Shown: piece after piece, positions 45,631 through 54,450 of the stretch
Numbering within the stretch: the first letter of the stretch is position 1
How the letters are laid out: each line of letters begins with the position of its first letter
Source of the DNA: Bacillota bacterium
GTDB lineage: Bacteria > Bacillota > Clostridia > Christensenellales > JAEXRW01
NCBI GenBank assembly: GCA_023454175.1
Contig: JAEXRW010000010.1
Span: forward strand, 124,001 to 188,000
Length of the DNA: 64,000 nucleotides
Direction of reading: 5' to 3'
Notes under the pieces: generated by a model
Database searches by the model: none
Told to the model about the DNA's origin: nothing
The model's input: the letters and a program-made list of their open reading frames with translations, nothing else
Program-made: the position numbers and the translations under genes

Positions 45631-46014
45631 ATGAAGGAACCTTTGACCGCGGGGGAATGGATCGTGATGAACGCCCTATGGGAAAAAGCCCCCCAGACCC
45701 TTTCCGAAGTGATCAAAACCATCGGGAACAAGGCGCAGTGGAAATACACCACCTATGCCTCCTACCTGCAGATCCTGATGCGCAAGGGATTTGTGGACGC
45801 CGAGATGCGCGGACGGGACAAATTCTACTACCCGCTGACAGACAGGGGGGAGTGCATCGAAATGGAAAGCGCCAGCGTCGTGGGCAAGGTGAATAAAAGC
45901 TCGATGAAAACCCTCGTGATGAACATGATCGAAAAAAGTGACTTCACGCCCGACGACCATGCGGAGCTGATCTCGCTCCTCGAGACGCTGATGGAAAAGG
46001 GGGAGAGGAAATGA
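45631..46014 (+). CDS. BlaI/MecI/CopY-family repressor
   Basis: 127 residues with an N-terminal winged helix (TAGEWIVMNALWEKAPQTLSEV ... KGFVDAEMRGRDKFYYPL) and a C-terminal dimerisation helix. The family represses beta-lactamase/PBP or copper genes and is inactivated by cleavage. It overlaps the M56 peptidase gene by four bases (ATGA), the standard blaI-blaR1 arrangement. It probably binds the dyad over its own promoter. Confidence 0.9.
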   Translation: MKEPLTAGEWIVMNALWEKAPQTLSEVIKTIGNKAQWKYTTYASYLQILMRKGFVDAEMRGRDKFYYPLTDRGECIEMESASVVGKVNKSSMKTLVMNMIEKSDFTPDDHAELISLLETLMEKGERK

Positions 46015-48608
46015 ACGTGCTCAATACCCTGCTGGAGATAACCATATACTCCACCGTCATCACGCTGGCGATTCTCCTTTTCCGCAAGCTTTTCGCCAAG
46101 CGCATTTCCCCTGTCCTGCAATACGCAGTATGGACGCTGCTGCTGGTAAGACTGATGCTGCCTGTTACACTGGACAGCGGGTTCCACTTCATCATCCTGC
46201 CGCAGGAACAGGCAATGGTGCAGCCCGCCGAAGAGATCACTGCGGACAAAGACCTTGTGAACAGCGGTATAGCTTCCACCGATCTGACCAATACAATGCA
46301 GGCGCAGAACACGCAACCCCAACCGGGCCAGACAACAACGCCCGGATATCATGCGGATGCAGCGAGTCCGGTGGCACAAAAAGCGGCTGCACACTTTGAT
46401 TGGGCTATCCTGGTGACCTGCATCTGGCTTTCGGGCATCGCCGGTTCCCTCGCATATTCGGCCACCCGCACGGTCCAGATGAACCGTTCCCTGCGCAGAA
46501 ACCGAATAGCCACTCCGCAATGGATGGCGGAGATGGCGGAGGGATGCAGGAAAGAAGCGGGGATCAAGTGTTCCATTCCGGTGATCGTCCAGCAAACCAT
46601 CGATTCACCTGCGCTCACTGCATCCCTGCGCCCACGGATACTGATCCCGGCGTATATGGCGGATCCGGCGTATCGTACCAAACTCCATTATGCGCTGATG
46701 CACGAATTCACGCATTACAAACGCAGGGACCACCTGGTCTGCCTGCTGCAGACTCTACTGCGGGCGGCATACTGGTTCAACCCCTTCGTCCACCTGGCGT
46801 TTGACAGGATGCGGCAGGACATGGAGACAGCCTGCGATAGCGCTGTATTGAAAAAACTGGACAAGAGCGGGCAGAAAGGCTACCTGATGACCGTGCTCGA
46901 CCTTTTCGCATCGGTGAAGCGGCCCTCCCCCATGCTGGGAATGGCCATGAACCACTCCAAAAACGTAGCTAAAAAGCGCATCCAGGGGATGTTCATGAAA
47001 AAGAAAACCGGGCGGGGCACGCAGGCCGCGGCGGTCCTGCTGGCCTGCATGCTGGCGCTCGTCTGCTTTACCACTGCGTGTCAGCCCACACCGGAAAAAC
47101 CAGTCGTTATCGGCAAAAACGACGGGCAGCTGGAGCAGAAGATCAACCAGTCCGCCGCACCGGGGCAGAAGTATGAAGCGCAGGATAACGTCAAGAACAC
47201 CTTTGTCTGCAAGGATGAAAAGGTACAGGTGAACGTGGACGCGAAGGTGACCGTTCCCGATGCTGCGCAATACCCTGTCATCGAAGTGGCGCCGGACGAG
47301 GTGCCGATGGATTTCGTCAAGACCGCCTTGCAGGTGCTGATGGAAGGGAAGACCGTGTACGAGCCGCGAATGACGCAGAGCAGGGAAGAGATCCAGAAGG
47401 AGATCCTGGAGCTGCAGCAGGCGCTGGCCGACCCCGAGCACAGCCAGTCGGACGGGCTGACATCGGGCGATCCCGAAACCATAGCGGAAACAAAGGCGCT
47501 TTTCCAAAACAGGATCAAATTCCTTCAGCAGGAGTACGACAAGGCCCCGGCGGTATATGTGCGCAAGGAAGCCAAACTGGAATGGGAACCCTCAAAAGAG
47601 TACCAGGACCCTGTGTATTTCCAGGAGGATATGGCGAGTTGGACGAAGGACAACGACGACCAGGCCAAGCAGCTGATCGCCCGCTTTGAAAACGAGCAGA
47701 TGCTGGTGCTGGACGCGGACCTTTCGGGCGGATTCTACGGCAGGCTCACGGCAGCGAACTACAGCGCTGCCGGCGAACGGTGGAACTGGATTGAATTCTA
47801 CAAGGGGAGGACGTTGAACCAGAACTTCGCACCCGACGTGCGAAGAAAGCCGGGCGATAAGCTGGAATTAAAGATCACACAGGACGAAGCAGCGGCACGG
47901 GCTGCCGGCCTGCTGGATAAATTGGGCATAAAAGGGATGACATTAACGAACATCATCTCCCCGGACGCTGGAATAAAGGGCTCTCCGGCTGCGGGGGGGA
48001 AAGCAGCCAGCATGGCGGCGGGCAGCGGATACCTGCTCACATTCCAGCGCGTATTCGCAGGCGTCCCCACGGTGGATGAATGGAATACGAGCATATACCT
48101 CAAGAAGCGCTACGGGCCCATGTACAGTAACGAGCTCATCACGGTCACGGTGAACGACGACGGGATCATCGGCTTCCGGTGGCAGAATCCCGCCAAAGAG
48201 GGGAAGACCGAGAACGAAAACGTAGAGCTGATGCCCTTTGACAGCGTCATGCAGACGTTCCAGACCCAGATGGCGCTGAAATACAACTGCTCCAGCCTCT
48301 CGATGTACCCGGCCGAAAACGAGAACTATGAGAAGATCGTAGCCAGCATCAAAGGTTTCAAGGTGAACATCACGGACATCCGGCTGGGGATGGTGCGCAT
48401 GGAGATCCAGGACCGGCCGGGGCAGTACAGGATGGTGCCGGCGTGGAAATTCTCAGGTACCCATACCGTGGATCAGGACCCGGGGACCACTTTGGATATG
48501 AAAGTCTACCCGAATGCAACCACGGCCCCTTACCTGATCCTCAATGCGCTGGACGGCAGCATGATCGAGACGGGCAACGGCATCGGAATGGTGGTATCGG
48601 GCGATTAG
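46011..48608 (+). CDS. M56 (BlaR1-like) membrane metallopeptidase with unusual sensor domain
   Basis: 865 residues. The N-terminal part has TM helices at ~5-25, 35-55 and ~128-150, then the M56 zinc site ALMHEFTHYKRRDH and a downstream Glu in DMETACDSAV. A fourth TM or lipobox-like segment (~345-362, ALVCFTTAC) leads to a ~500-residue extracellular region that is not a penicillin-binding domain. It carries a DUF6034-like beta-rich part (VTVNDDGIIGFRWQNPA). It should sense a wall-related signal and release the repressor by proteolysis; the ligand is unknown. Confidence 0.85.
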   Translation: MNVLNTLLEITIYSTVITLAILLFRKLFAKRISPVLQYAVWTLLLVRLMLPVTLDSGFHFIILPQEQAMVQPAEEITADKDLVNSGIASTDLTNTMQAQNTQPQPGQTTTPGYHADAASPVAQKAAAHFDWAILVTCIWLSGIAGSLAYSATRTVQMNRSLRRNRIATPQWMAEMAEGCRKEAGIKCSIPVIVQQTIDSPALTASLRPRILIPAYMADPAYRTKLHYALMHEFTHYKRRDHLVCLLQTLLRAAYWFNPFVHLAFDRMRQDMETACDSAVLKKLDKSGQKGYLMTVLDLFASVKRPSPMLGMAMNHSKNVAKKRIQGMFMKKKTGRGTQAAAVLLACMLALVCFTTACQPTPEKPVVIGKNDGQLEQKINQSAAPGQKYEAQDNVKNTFVCKDEKVQVNVDAKVTVPDAAQYPVIEVAPDEVPMDFVKTALQVLMEGKTVYEPRMTQSREEIQKEILELQQALADPEHSQSDGLTSGDPETIAETKALFQNRIKFLQQEYDKAPAVYVRKEAKLEWEPSKEYQDPVYFQEDMASWTKDNDDQAKQLIARFENEQMLVLDADLSGGFYGRLTAANYSAAGERWNWIEFYKGRTLNQNFAPDVRRKPGDKLELKITQDEAAARAAGLLDKLGIKGMTLTNIISPDAGIKGSPAAGGKAASMAAGSGYLLTFQRVFAGVPTVDEWNTSIYLKKRYGPMYSNELITVTVNDDGIIGFRWQNPAKEGKTENENVELMPFDSVMQTFQTQMALKYNCSSLSMYPAENENYEKIVASIKGFKVNITDIRLGMVRMEIQDRPGQYRMVPAWKFSGTHTVDQDPGTTLDMKVYPNATTAPYLILNALDGSMIETGNGIGMVVSGD

Positions 48609-48635
48609 AAAGAATAATCTTCCACAGCAAGGACG

Positions 48636-48663
48636 AGGCGGTATTTTACCGCCTTTTCTTTTT
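48636..48663 (+). terminator. Intrinsic terminator after the M56 gene
   Basis: AGGCGGTA / TACCGCC hairpin followed by TTTTCTTTTT. Confidence 0.9.
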
Positions 48664-48748
48664 ATACTCATTGCCAACGATATCGAATGGACACAGGACC
48701 TATCCCGGTGTATAATGCATCCGTTTTAATTTCTGGAAGGAGTCGTGG

Positions 48749-49093
48749 ATGATGTTTATCTGGCCGGGGCTCGTCACGCCCTTTATCCTGCTGGTGGTGG
48801 GTATCCTCTATTTCAGGTATCCCCCGAAGATGGCAAACCCTTTTTCGGGGTACCGGACAGCGCGGGCGGTGAAGAGCGCGGAAAGCTGGAAAGAAGCCAA
48901 CCGTTTCGCTGCAAAACTGACGATCCTTTTTTCGCTCGCTGCAATGGTGATCATGACGGGTATTTCACTGCTCTTTGGGGACAAAGGAAGCGGAGTGGCG
49001 GCGACGGTGCTCATTTCACCGCTGCTTTGCGTCATCGCAATGATCCTGGTCGTGGTGTGCACCGAACGGCACCTCAAAAAGATGTTCGGCTGA
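48749..49093 (+). CDS. SdpI/YhfL-family membrane protein
   Basis: 114 residues with three TM helices. The middle has the SdpI C-terminal domain signature PFSGYRTARAVKSAESWKEAN. SdpI gives immunity to the SdpC toxin in Bacillus, but most small homologues are uncharacterised. A GGAAGGAG site precedes two adjacent ATGs. Confidence 0.8.
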   Translation: MMFIWPGLVTPFILLVVGILYFRYPPKMANPFSGYRTARAVKSAESWKEANRFAAKLTILFSLAAMVIMTGISLLFGDKGSGVAATVLISPLLCVIAMILVVVCTERHLKKMFG

Positions 49094-49119
49094 TATACAC
49101 AAATGAAAAAAATTATTTC

Positions 49120-49148
49120 TTGCTTTCATTATCTTGTATTGCTATAAT
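49120..49148 (+). promoter_or_regulatory. rpmE promoter
   Basis: TTGCTT (49120-49125), 17-bp spacer, TATAAT (49143-49148) with extended TG. Confidence 0.8.
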
Positions 49149-49190
49149 ACTACTGCTATGTTTTGAGAGGCGATAAGAGGTGAAATCACA

Positions 49191-49388
49191 ATGAAAGAAA
49201 AGATACATCCCAACTACGGCACATGCACGGTGCATTGCGCGTGCGGGGAGACATTCCAGTCGGGCTCCGTCAAAAAGGACATCAAGGTCGAAATCTGCAG
49301 CAAGTGCCACCCCTTCTTCACAGGCAAACAGAAGCTGGTGGACACGGGCGGACGCGTGGACAAATTCAAGAAACGGTACGGCCTGTAA
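49191..49388 (+). CDS. rpmE: 50S ribosomal protein L31
   Basis: 65 residues with the zinc-type Cys set of L31 (CACGETF ... ICSKCHPFFTGKQK) and the basic C-terminal tail FKKRYGL. The start ATG follows GAGGTG. It opens the conserved rpmE ... prfA ... upp region. Confidence 0.96.
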   Translation: MKEKIHPNYGTCTVHCACGETFQSGSVKKDIKVEICSKCHPFFTGKQKLVDTGGRVDKFKKRYGL

Positions 49389-49491
49389 GTATCGGCCAGC
49401 CATTACAAGCGCAACCAACAGGCAGACGCGAAGGAAATCGCCGCGGTCTGCCTTCTTTCTATAAGCCAAAAGCAAGGGGGGAGCCGCGAAC

Positions 49492-50493
49492 TTGGATAAA
49501 AAGAAGACAGGGATACGCTGCAGCATCGGGGGCCAGGGGTTGCTCGAGGGCGTGATGATGAAAAGCCCGGAAGCCCTGGCAATTGCCGTGCGTAAAAAAG
49601 ACGGCTCCATTGCCATCCAAAAGGATCATTTCGTGCCGTACAGCAAACGCCACAAGATCCTGGGGTGGCCCATCATTCGCGGTGTGGCAGCCTTCATAGA
49701 ATCCCTCGTGGTGGGAACCAAGACCATCACGGACGGTGCGAAGATCCTGGAGGAGGAAGAAAGGCAGAGCATCCCCGAAGCGGAGCGAAAGCCTGAAAGC
49801 AAAGCCAAACAGGCGATGGCCATCGGCATATCGGTGCTGATCTCCCTGGCCATCTTCGTAGCGGTCTTCATCTGGCTGCCCAACTGGGTGACCGACCTGC
49901 TGAAACCCTATTTCACCACGAGCCATGCCGCAGGCACATCGATCCTGCTGAACCTCATCGACGGCGTGCTGCGCCTCATCATTTTCATCGGGTACATGCT
50001 GGTGGTGGCGCTGCTCAAGGACATCAAGCGCGTTTATATGTACCACGGTGCGGAACACAAGGTGATCCACTGCTTTGAAAGCGGGAAGGAACTCACGGTG
50101 GAAAACGCGCGATCCTTCAAAACATTACACCCCCGGTGCGGGACCAGCTACCTGTTCCTGGTGATGGTGGTGGCGATCCTGCTTTTTTCCCTGCTGGGGT
50201 GGAGCGAAAACTTGCTGTGGCGTGTGGGCTCCCGTATCCTGCTGCTGCCCATCGTGGCGGGGCTGGCGTATGAACTGCTCCGGGTGGCGGCCAAGTCGAA
50301 TTCCATATTCATGCGCATCATCCGCGCGCCGGGGATGGCGCTGCAAAACCTGACGACGCGCAAGCCCGAGGACGACATGATCGAGGTGGCCATCGCGGCC
50401 TTCAACGCGTGCGCCGAAATGACCAAGAGCCTCAGTGACGTCGAAAAAGACAACAAGAAAGAAGAAATAAAAGGCTGCGAAACCGGCCGCTAG
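49492..50493 (+). CDS. DUF1385 membrane protein
   Basis: 333 residues. The conserved N-terminus IGGQGLLEGVMMKSP is followed by four or five TM helices and YHGAEHKVIHCFESGKELT ... LHPRCGTSYLFLV. In many Firmicutes this gene lies between rpmE and prmC/prfA, as here. Function unknown. The start is TTG 49492, 8 bases after GGGGGGAG. A terminator follows. Confidence 0.88.
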   Translation: MDKKKTGIRCSIGGQGLLEGVMMKSPEALAIAVRKKDGSIAIQKDHFVPYSKRHKILGWPIIRGVAAFIESLVVGTKTITDGAKILEEEERQSIPEAERKPESKAKQAMAIGISVLISLAIFVAVFIWLPNWVTDLLKPYFTTSHAAGTSILLNLIDGVLRLIIFIGYMLVVALLKDIKRVYMYHGAEHKVIHCFESGKELTVENARSFKTLHPRCGTSYLFLVMVVAILLFSLLGWSENLLWRVGSRILLLPIVAGLAYELLRVAAKSNSIFMRIIRAPGMALQNLTTRKPEDDMIEVAIAAFNACAEMTKSLSDVEKDNKKEEIKGCETGR

Positions 50494-50501
50494 TTAAACC
50501 A

Positions 50502-50538
50502 TGCCTTTTTCCTTATTCCAATAGGGGAAGAGGCTTTT
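50502..50538 (+). terminator. Intrinsic terminator after DUF1385 gene
   Basis: GCCTTTTTCC pairs with GGGGAAGAGGC (with G-U pairs), then TTTTTT. Confidence 0.75.
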
Positions 50539-50551
50539 TTATTTGCATTTC

Positions 50552-50699
50552 CAGGGGGGACGACGTGCGCTTAACGCGCCCGTTGGCAGCCCCCCCCTAG
50601 ATACCTCGCTGCCTTACAAGGTATGCCACGCGCTGGACGCTCCACAGGAGCATCCATTACACGCCTTGCGCATACACCGCCGCAACTCGGCATGTTTTT
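50552..50699 (+). repeat. Structured intergenic repeat, copy 1
   Basis: Opens with a GGGGGGAC ... CCCCCCC stem, then TAGATACCTCGCT, a variable middle and CGCCGCAACTCGG-CATG. The same blocks in the same order recur at 52399-52545. Non-coding. Confidence 0.65.
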
Positions 50700-50718
50700 A
50701 GAACAAAGGTGGATGAAA

Positions 50719-51543
50719 ATGTCTGAAACAGAAAATATCTTAAAAAGATTGATTGATGCGGTCGCCATAATGGAGCAGGTGCAGGCCATCGGCATCAGCG
50801 GGACGATAAAGCCTTTGCCCAAAGCGGGCGAGGGTGATATTGACATCTTCATCTATTGTACGGATATCCCCGGTGAAGCGCAGCGGCGGGCTATGCTGGA
50901 CAGATTTGGGATGATCCTTGACGGGAGCAAGATAGGTGTTTTTGCCGGCGGACACTGGGGAGTGGGGGACTACACCGAAATCAACGGCGTGGAAACGTGG
51001 CTGATGTACTTCACCATGGACGAAGCTTCGTGCGAGATCGAAGACATTCTGGGTGGTTCGAAGCCGGGTCGGGCAGACGGGTACTTTTTCCCGGTGGCGC
51101 GGCTGGCGATGCTGAAGAATATGAATATCATGTTTGAACGGGACGGGTTCCTGCAGTCCATCAAAGACCGGCTGGCGGTATATCCTGAGGAACTGGCGAA
51201 GAAGTCGATCGTATATCACCTGGAGCAGTTGGACGATGCGGAAGATTTACTGCGGGCAGTCACCCGGGAGGACCCGCTCTTTTACCATTTCGCACTGGAA
51301 CCGATGCTGGACCACCTGCTGATGGCGCTTTTCGCATTAAACAGGGAATACTTCCCCAGCAGGAAGCGGTCACTGGAATACATCCAAAAGTTCAATTCAA
51401 AGCCTGAAGACTGCGGAAAGCGGCTGCTGGAGATGGTACGGCTGGGCGGGGAAGGAAAACGACTTCGGGAATCATTTGAACTATTCAGACAGCTGGCCGG
51501 AGAGATCAAAGCACTATGCAAGGAAGCAAACGAAGGCATATGA
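50719..51543 (+). CDS. Nucleotidyltransferase-fold protein (DUF4037-like)
   Basis: 274 residues. An N-terminal polymerase-beta-like NTase pattern has a G and an acidic pair (GEGDIDIFIY), then a strand (VETWLMYF) and a helical C-terminal domain (LLMALFALNREYFPSRKRSLEYI) as in DUF4037-type proteins. It might transfer a nucleotide to a small substrate; no direct evidence. The start ATG 50719 follows AAAGGTGG. Its stop overlaps the prmC start (ATGA), so the two are translationally coupled. Confidence 0.65.
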   Translation: MSETENILKRLIDAVAIMEQVQAIGISGTIKPLPKAGEGDIDIFIYCTDIPGEAQRRAMLDRFGMILDGSKIGVFAGGHWGVGDYTEINGVETWLMYFTMDEASCEIEDILGGSKPGRADGYFFPVARLAMLKNMNIMFERDGFLQSIKDRLAVYPEELAKKSIVYHLEQLDDAEDLLRAVTREDPLFYHFALEPMLDHLLMALFALNREYFPSRKRSLEYIQKFNSKPEDCGKRLLEMVRLGGEGKRLRESFELFRQLAGEIKALCKEANEGI

Positions 51544-52448
51544 AAGTACGCGACGGTGAAACGCTGAAAACCGCGCTTTCAGGTGCGCAGAAATACCTTT
51601 CGGAAAGCGGCGCAGAGAAGGGCGACGCGGCGGTACTGCTATGCGCGGCTGCCGGCCTGACAAAGGAAGCCATGTATATACGTCCCGAGACGGCATTGAC
51701 CAGAGAACAGGCAGGCACATTCACCCGGATGCTGCGGGAGCGGAAGCGTGGGATGCCCGTGCAGTACATCCTGGGTGAAGCTGAATTCCACGGACGTAGG
51801 TTCGCTGTTTCCAGAGGCGTATTCATCCCGCGGCCCGAGACGGAACAGCTGGCGGATATCGCCATTGCTCACGCAAAAGCTTTTGCTTTGAAGAATGGTT
51901 CAGCGCGTGTGCTGGACCTGTGCGCGGGGAGCGGAGCGATCGCCGTTACGATCACATCGGAATGTCCGAACGCGTTTGTTACGGCCGTAGATAAAAGCCG
52001 TAAGGCATGTGACGCCATCCGGTATAACGCCGCAAGGCTGGGCGCAGGAGACCGCATTACAGTGCTGCACGGCGACCTTTTTGCCCCCGTTACCGGGAAG
52101 TTTGACGTGATCACATGCAACCCCCCGTACATCATGCCGGAAGACATGAGGACCCTGCAGCGGGAGGTGCGGAAGGAGCCAAGGCGCGCGCTGTATGGCG
52201 GGCGGGACGGGCTGGACTATTACCGGAGACTGGCCCTGGAAGCACGCGGATACTTGGCGCAAAACGGTGTGCTGGTGATGGAAATGGGTTATAATCAGGC
52301 TGAAGACATAAAAAGACTGTTCAACGATAGATATGAAGTGAAAATCCATGAGGATTTCTCTAGCATTCCGAGAATAGCAGAGGCGATACTCTTTTCTAGG
52401 GTGGGACAAAACGCGTGCAAAAATGCACGCGTATGCAGTCCCCCCTAG
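51540..52448 (+). CDS. prmC: Release factor glutamine methyltransferase
   Basis: N5-methylates the Gln of the GGQ motif in RF1/RF2. 302 residues: helical N-terminal domain, SAM motif VLDLCAGSGAIAVTI and the catalytic NPPY (CNPPYIMPEDM). prfA follows, the conserved pairing, but with prmC first here. The last ~14 residues (after EAILFSR) are encoded by the beginning of an intergenic repeat that recurs at 50552, so the natural C-terminus was replaced by repeat sequence. Confidence 0.93.
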   Translation: MKVRDGETLKTALSGAQKYLSESGAEKGDAAVLLCAAAGLTKEAMYIRPETALTREQAGTFTRMLRERKRGMPVQYILGEAEFHGRRFAVSRGVFIPRPETEQLADIAIAHAKAFALKNGSARVLDLCAGSGAIAVTITSECPNAFVTAVDKSRKACDAIRYNAARLGAGDRITVLHGDLFAPVTGKFDVITCNPPYIMPEDMRTLQREVRKEPRRALYGGRDGLDYYRRLALEARGYLAQNGVLVMEMGYNQAEDIKRLFNDRYEVKIHEDFSSIPRIAEAILFSRVGQNACKNARVCSPP

Positions 52449-52545
52449 ATACCTCGCTATGCCTGCGGCTTGGCCGCTCGGATACCCCCCTGCCCAATAG
52501 GTATCCCGAGTTACGTACACGCCGCAACTCGGGATGGATTTAAAT
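52399..52545 (+). repeat. Structured intergenic repeat, copy 2, overlapping the prmC end
   Basis: GGGTGGGAC ... GTCCCCCC outer stem, inner perfect hairpin ACGCGTGCA-AAAA-TGCACGCGT, then TAGATACCTCGCT, stem CTCGGATACC / GGTATCCCGAG, and CGCCGCAACTCGG-GATG. Inner hairpin sequences differ from copy 1 while the linkers match. Confidence 0.7.
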
Positions 52546-52609
52546 ATCATAACTTTAGAATGGCCAAATAGATGCAAGAGGTTATATACTGAATTGAGGA
52601 TAAAGTGTT

Positions 52610-53665
52610 ATGAATGAAAAACTAAAAACCATGATCGAATGGTATGAGGAACTCACGCAGAAGCTCGCGGCGCCGGATGCGATGAACGACATGGAACAGT
52701 GGCAGAAGATGATCAAGGAGCACTCCGCCCTTTCCGAGATCGTGGGGAAACACGGCGAATATGAGGCTGCCATGAAGGAACTGGCGGATCTGAATGAGGC
52801 TGCGGGTTCCGGTGACGCGGAACTGGCAGCGATGGCGGAAGAGGAACTGCCAAGTGTTAAAGCCAGGGCGCAAGCACTGCAGGAAGAGATCGAAGAGATG
52901 CTGGCGCCCAAGGATCCCAATGACGAGCGCAACGTGGTGCTGGAGATACGCGCCGGGACGGGCGGGGAGGAAGCCGCGCTCTTTGCGGGGGACCTGCTGC
53001 GCATGTACGGGCGATATGCCGAGCGCAAGGGCATGAACTTTGAAATGGTGTCCATCAACGAAACGGAGATCGGCGGCGTGAAGGAAGCCGTGGCCATGAT
53101 CCGCGGGAAAGGCGCCTACTCCCGGCTGAAATATGAGAGCGGGGTGCACCGGGTACAGCGCGTGCCTGAAACGGAATCTGGCGGGCGCATCCACACGAGC
53201 GCGGCGACGGTGGCGGTGCTGCCCGAGGCCGAGGACGTGGACATCCAGATCAACCCGGAAGACCTGCTCATCGACACCTACCGCAGCGGGGGCGCGGGCG
53301 GACAGAACGTGAACAAGGTGGAGACCGCGATACGCATCACGCATATCCCCTCGGGATTAGTTGTCCAGTGCCAGGACGAGCGCTCGCAGGGGCGCAACCG
53401 GGACAAGGCCATGAAGGTGCTGAAAACGAGGCTTTTTGATATCGCCCAGGCCAAGCAGCAGCAGGAGTATGCGAGCGAACGCAAGAACCAGGTGGGAAGC
53501 GGGGACCGGAGCGAACGCATCCGCACCTACAATTTCCCCCAGGGGCGCATCACGGACCACCGGATCGGATTCACCGTCTATGCACTGGACCAGTACCTGG
53601 ACGGCGACCTGGACGATATGGTCAAGGCGTTATCTGATGCGGAACGGGAAAGCAAGATGAAATAG
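52610..53665 (+). CDS. prfA: Peptide chain release factor 1
   Basis: RF1 recognises UAA/UAG and triggers peptide release. 351 residues with helical domain 1, the anticodon-like PAT-type region replaced by the usual PETESGGRIHTSA, and the catalytic GGQ (RSGGAGGQNVNK) methylated by PrmC. The start ATG follows TGAGG. The stop codon touches a long inverted repeat. Confidence 0.96.
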   Translation: MNEKLKTMIEWYEELTQKLAAPDAMNDMEQWQKMIKEHSALSEIVGKHGEYEAAMKELADLNEAAGSGDAELAAMAEEELPSVKARAQALQEEIEEMLAPKDPNDERNVVLEIRAGTGGEEAALFAGDLLRMYGRYAERKGMNFEMVSINETEIGGVKEAVAMIRGKGAYSRLKYESGVHRVQRVPETESGGRIHTSAATVAVLPEAEDVDIQINPEDLLIDTYRSGGAGGQNVNKVETAIRITHIPSGLVVQCQDERSQGRNRDKAMKVLKTRLFDIAQAKQQQEYASERKNQVGSGDRSERIRTYNFPQGRITDHRIGFTVYALDQYLDGDLDDMVKALSDAERESKMK

Positions 53666-53797
53666 GCAATCCAGGATGGCCGATTACTTCGTTGAAGCTC
53701 CGCTTGGTCGGTGCTTCGTTTGCTCCGGCTACACCTCCCTCCTAATGCTCACTTCGCCTTGTAGACGCGCCGCGCGCGCTGGCCACCCTGGATTGCC
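53665..53797. repeat. 133-bp inverted-repeat element after prfA
   Basis: Terminal arms GGCAATCCAGGATGGCC (53665-53681) and GGCCACCCTGGATTGCC (53781-53797) pair at 16 of 17 positions. The interior holds smaller stems (GAAGC / GCTTC). It begins at the last base of prfA. It resembles a MITE or REP-like insertion or a large terminator structure without a T run. Confidence 0.65.
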
Positions 53798-53845
53798 TCT
53801 TTGGGAAACTGATCAAACAATAGATTTAAAATATGAGGTTATGAA

Positions 53846-54382
53846 ATGATTGTAAGGGTCGTGGAATATGATTGCGAGTGGCCGCTGCTATTTGATGAAG
53901 AGGCGGAAAGACTGCGGGAGATATTTGACCAGGATATCATCGAGATACACCATATCGGCAGCACGGCGGTGCCGGATATGTGGGCCAAACCGGTGATCGA
54001 CATGATGCCGCTGGTAACGGACATCGAAATCGTGGATGAATATAACGAGGCCATGACCGCCATCGGGTATGAGCCCATGGGGGAATACGGCCTGCCGGGG
54101 CGGCGGTTTTTCCGAAGAGGCAGGGATATACGGACGCATAACGTGCATTTTTACCAGTATGGGGCAAGCAATGAAGTGATCCGTCACCTGGCATTCCGCG
54201 ATTACCTGCGCAGCCACCCCGATGCGGCGCTGCGGTACTGCGAATTGAAGTGGAAACTGGCGCAGAAATACCGCAGAGACATCGAAGGCTACATGGACGG
54301 CAAGGATGCATTTATCAAGGAGATCGAAAAGAAAGCGATAGATTGGTATAAGGCATTACCCCTTGAGGAAAGGGATTTCTGA
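53846..54382 (+). CDS. GrpB/UPF0157 family protein
   Basis: 178 residues with the nucleotidyltransferase-like GrpB pattern: IHHIGSTAVPDMWAKPVIDMMPLV, GYEPMGEYGLPGRRFFRRG and HNVHFYQYGASNEVIRHLAFRDYLR. Function of the family is unknown. The ATG follows TGAGG. Confidence 0.88.
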   Translation: MIVRVVEYDCEWPLLFDEEAERLREIFDQDIIEIHHIGSTAVPDMWAKPVIDMMPLVTDIEIVDEYNEAMTAIGYEPMGEYGLPGRRFFRRGRDIRTHNVHFYQYGASNEVIRHLAFRDYLRSHPDAALRYCELKWKLAQKYRRDIEGYMDGKDAFIKEIEKKAIDWYKALPLEERDF

Positions 54383-54450
54383 GACTGTCAGGGTCGTAAA
54401 CCCTCCTTCCCTGTCGTATACATGAACTGAATGCCTTCGGGGGCGACTGA

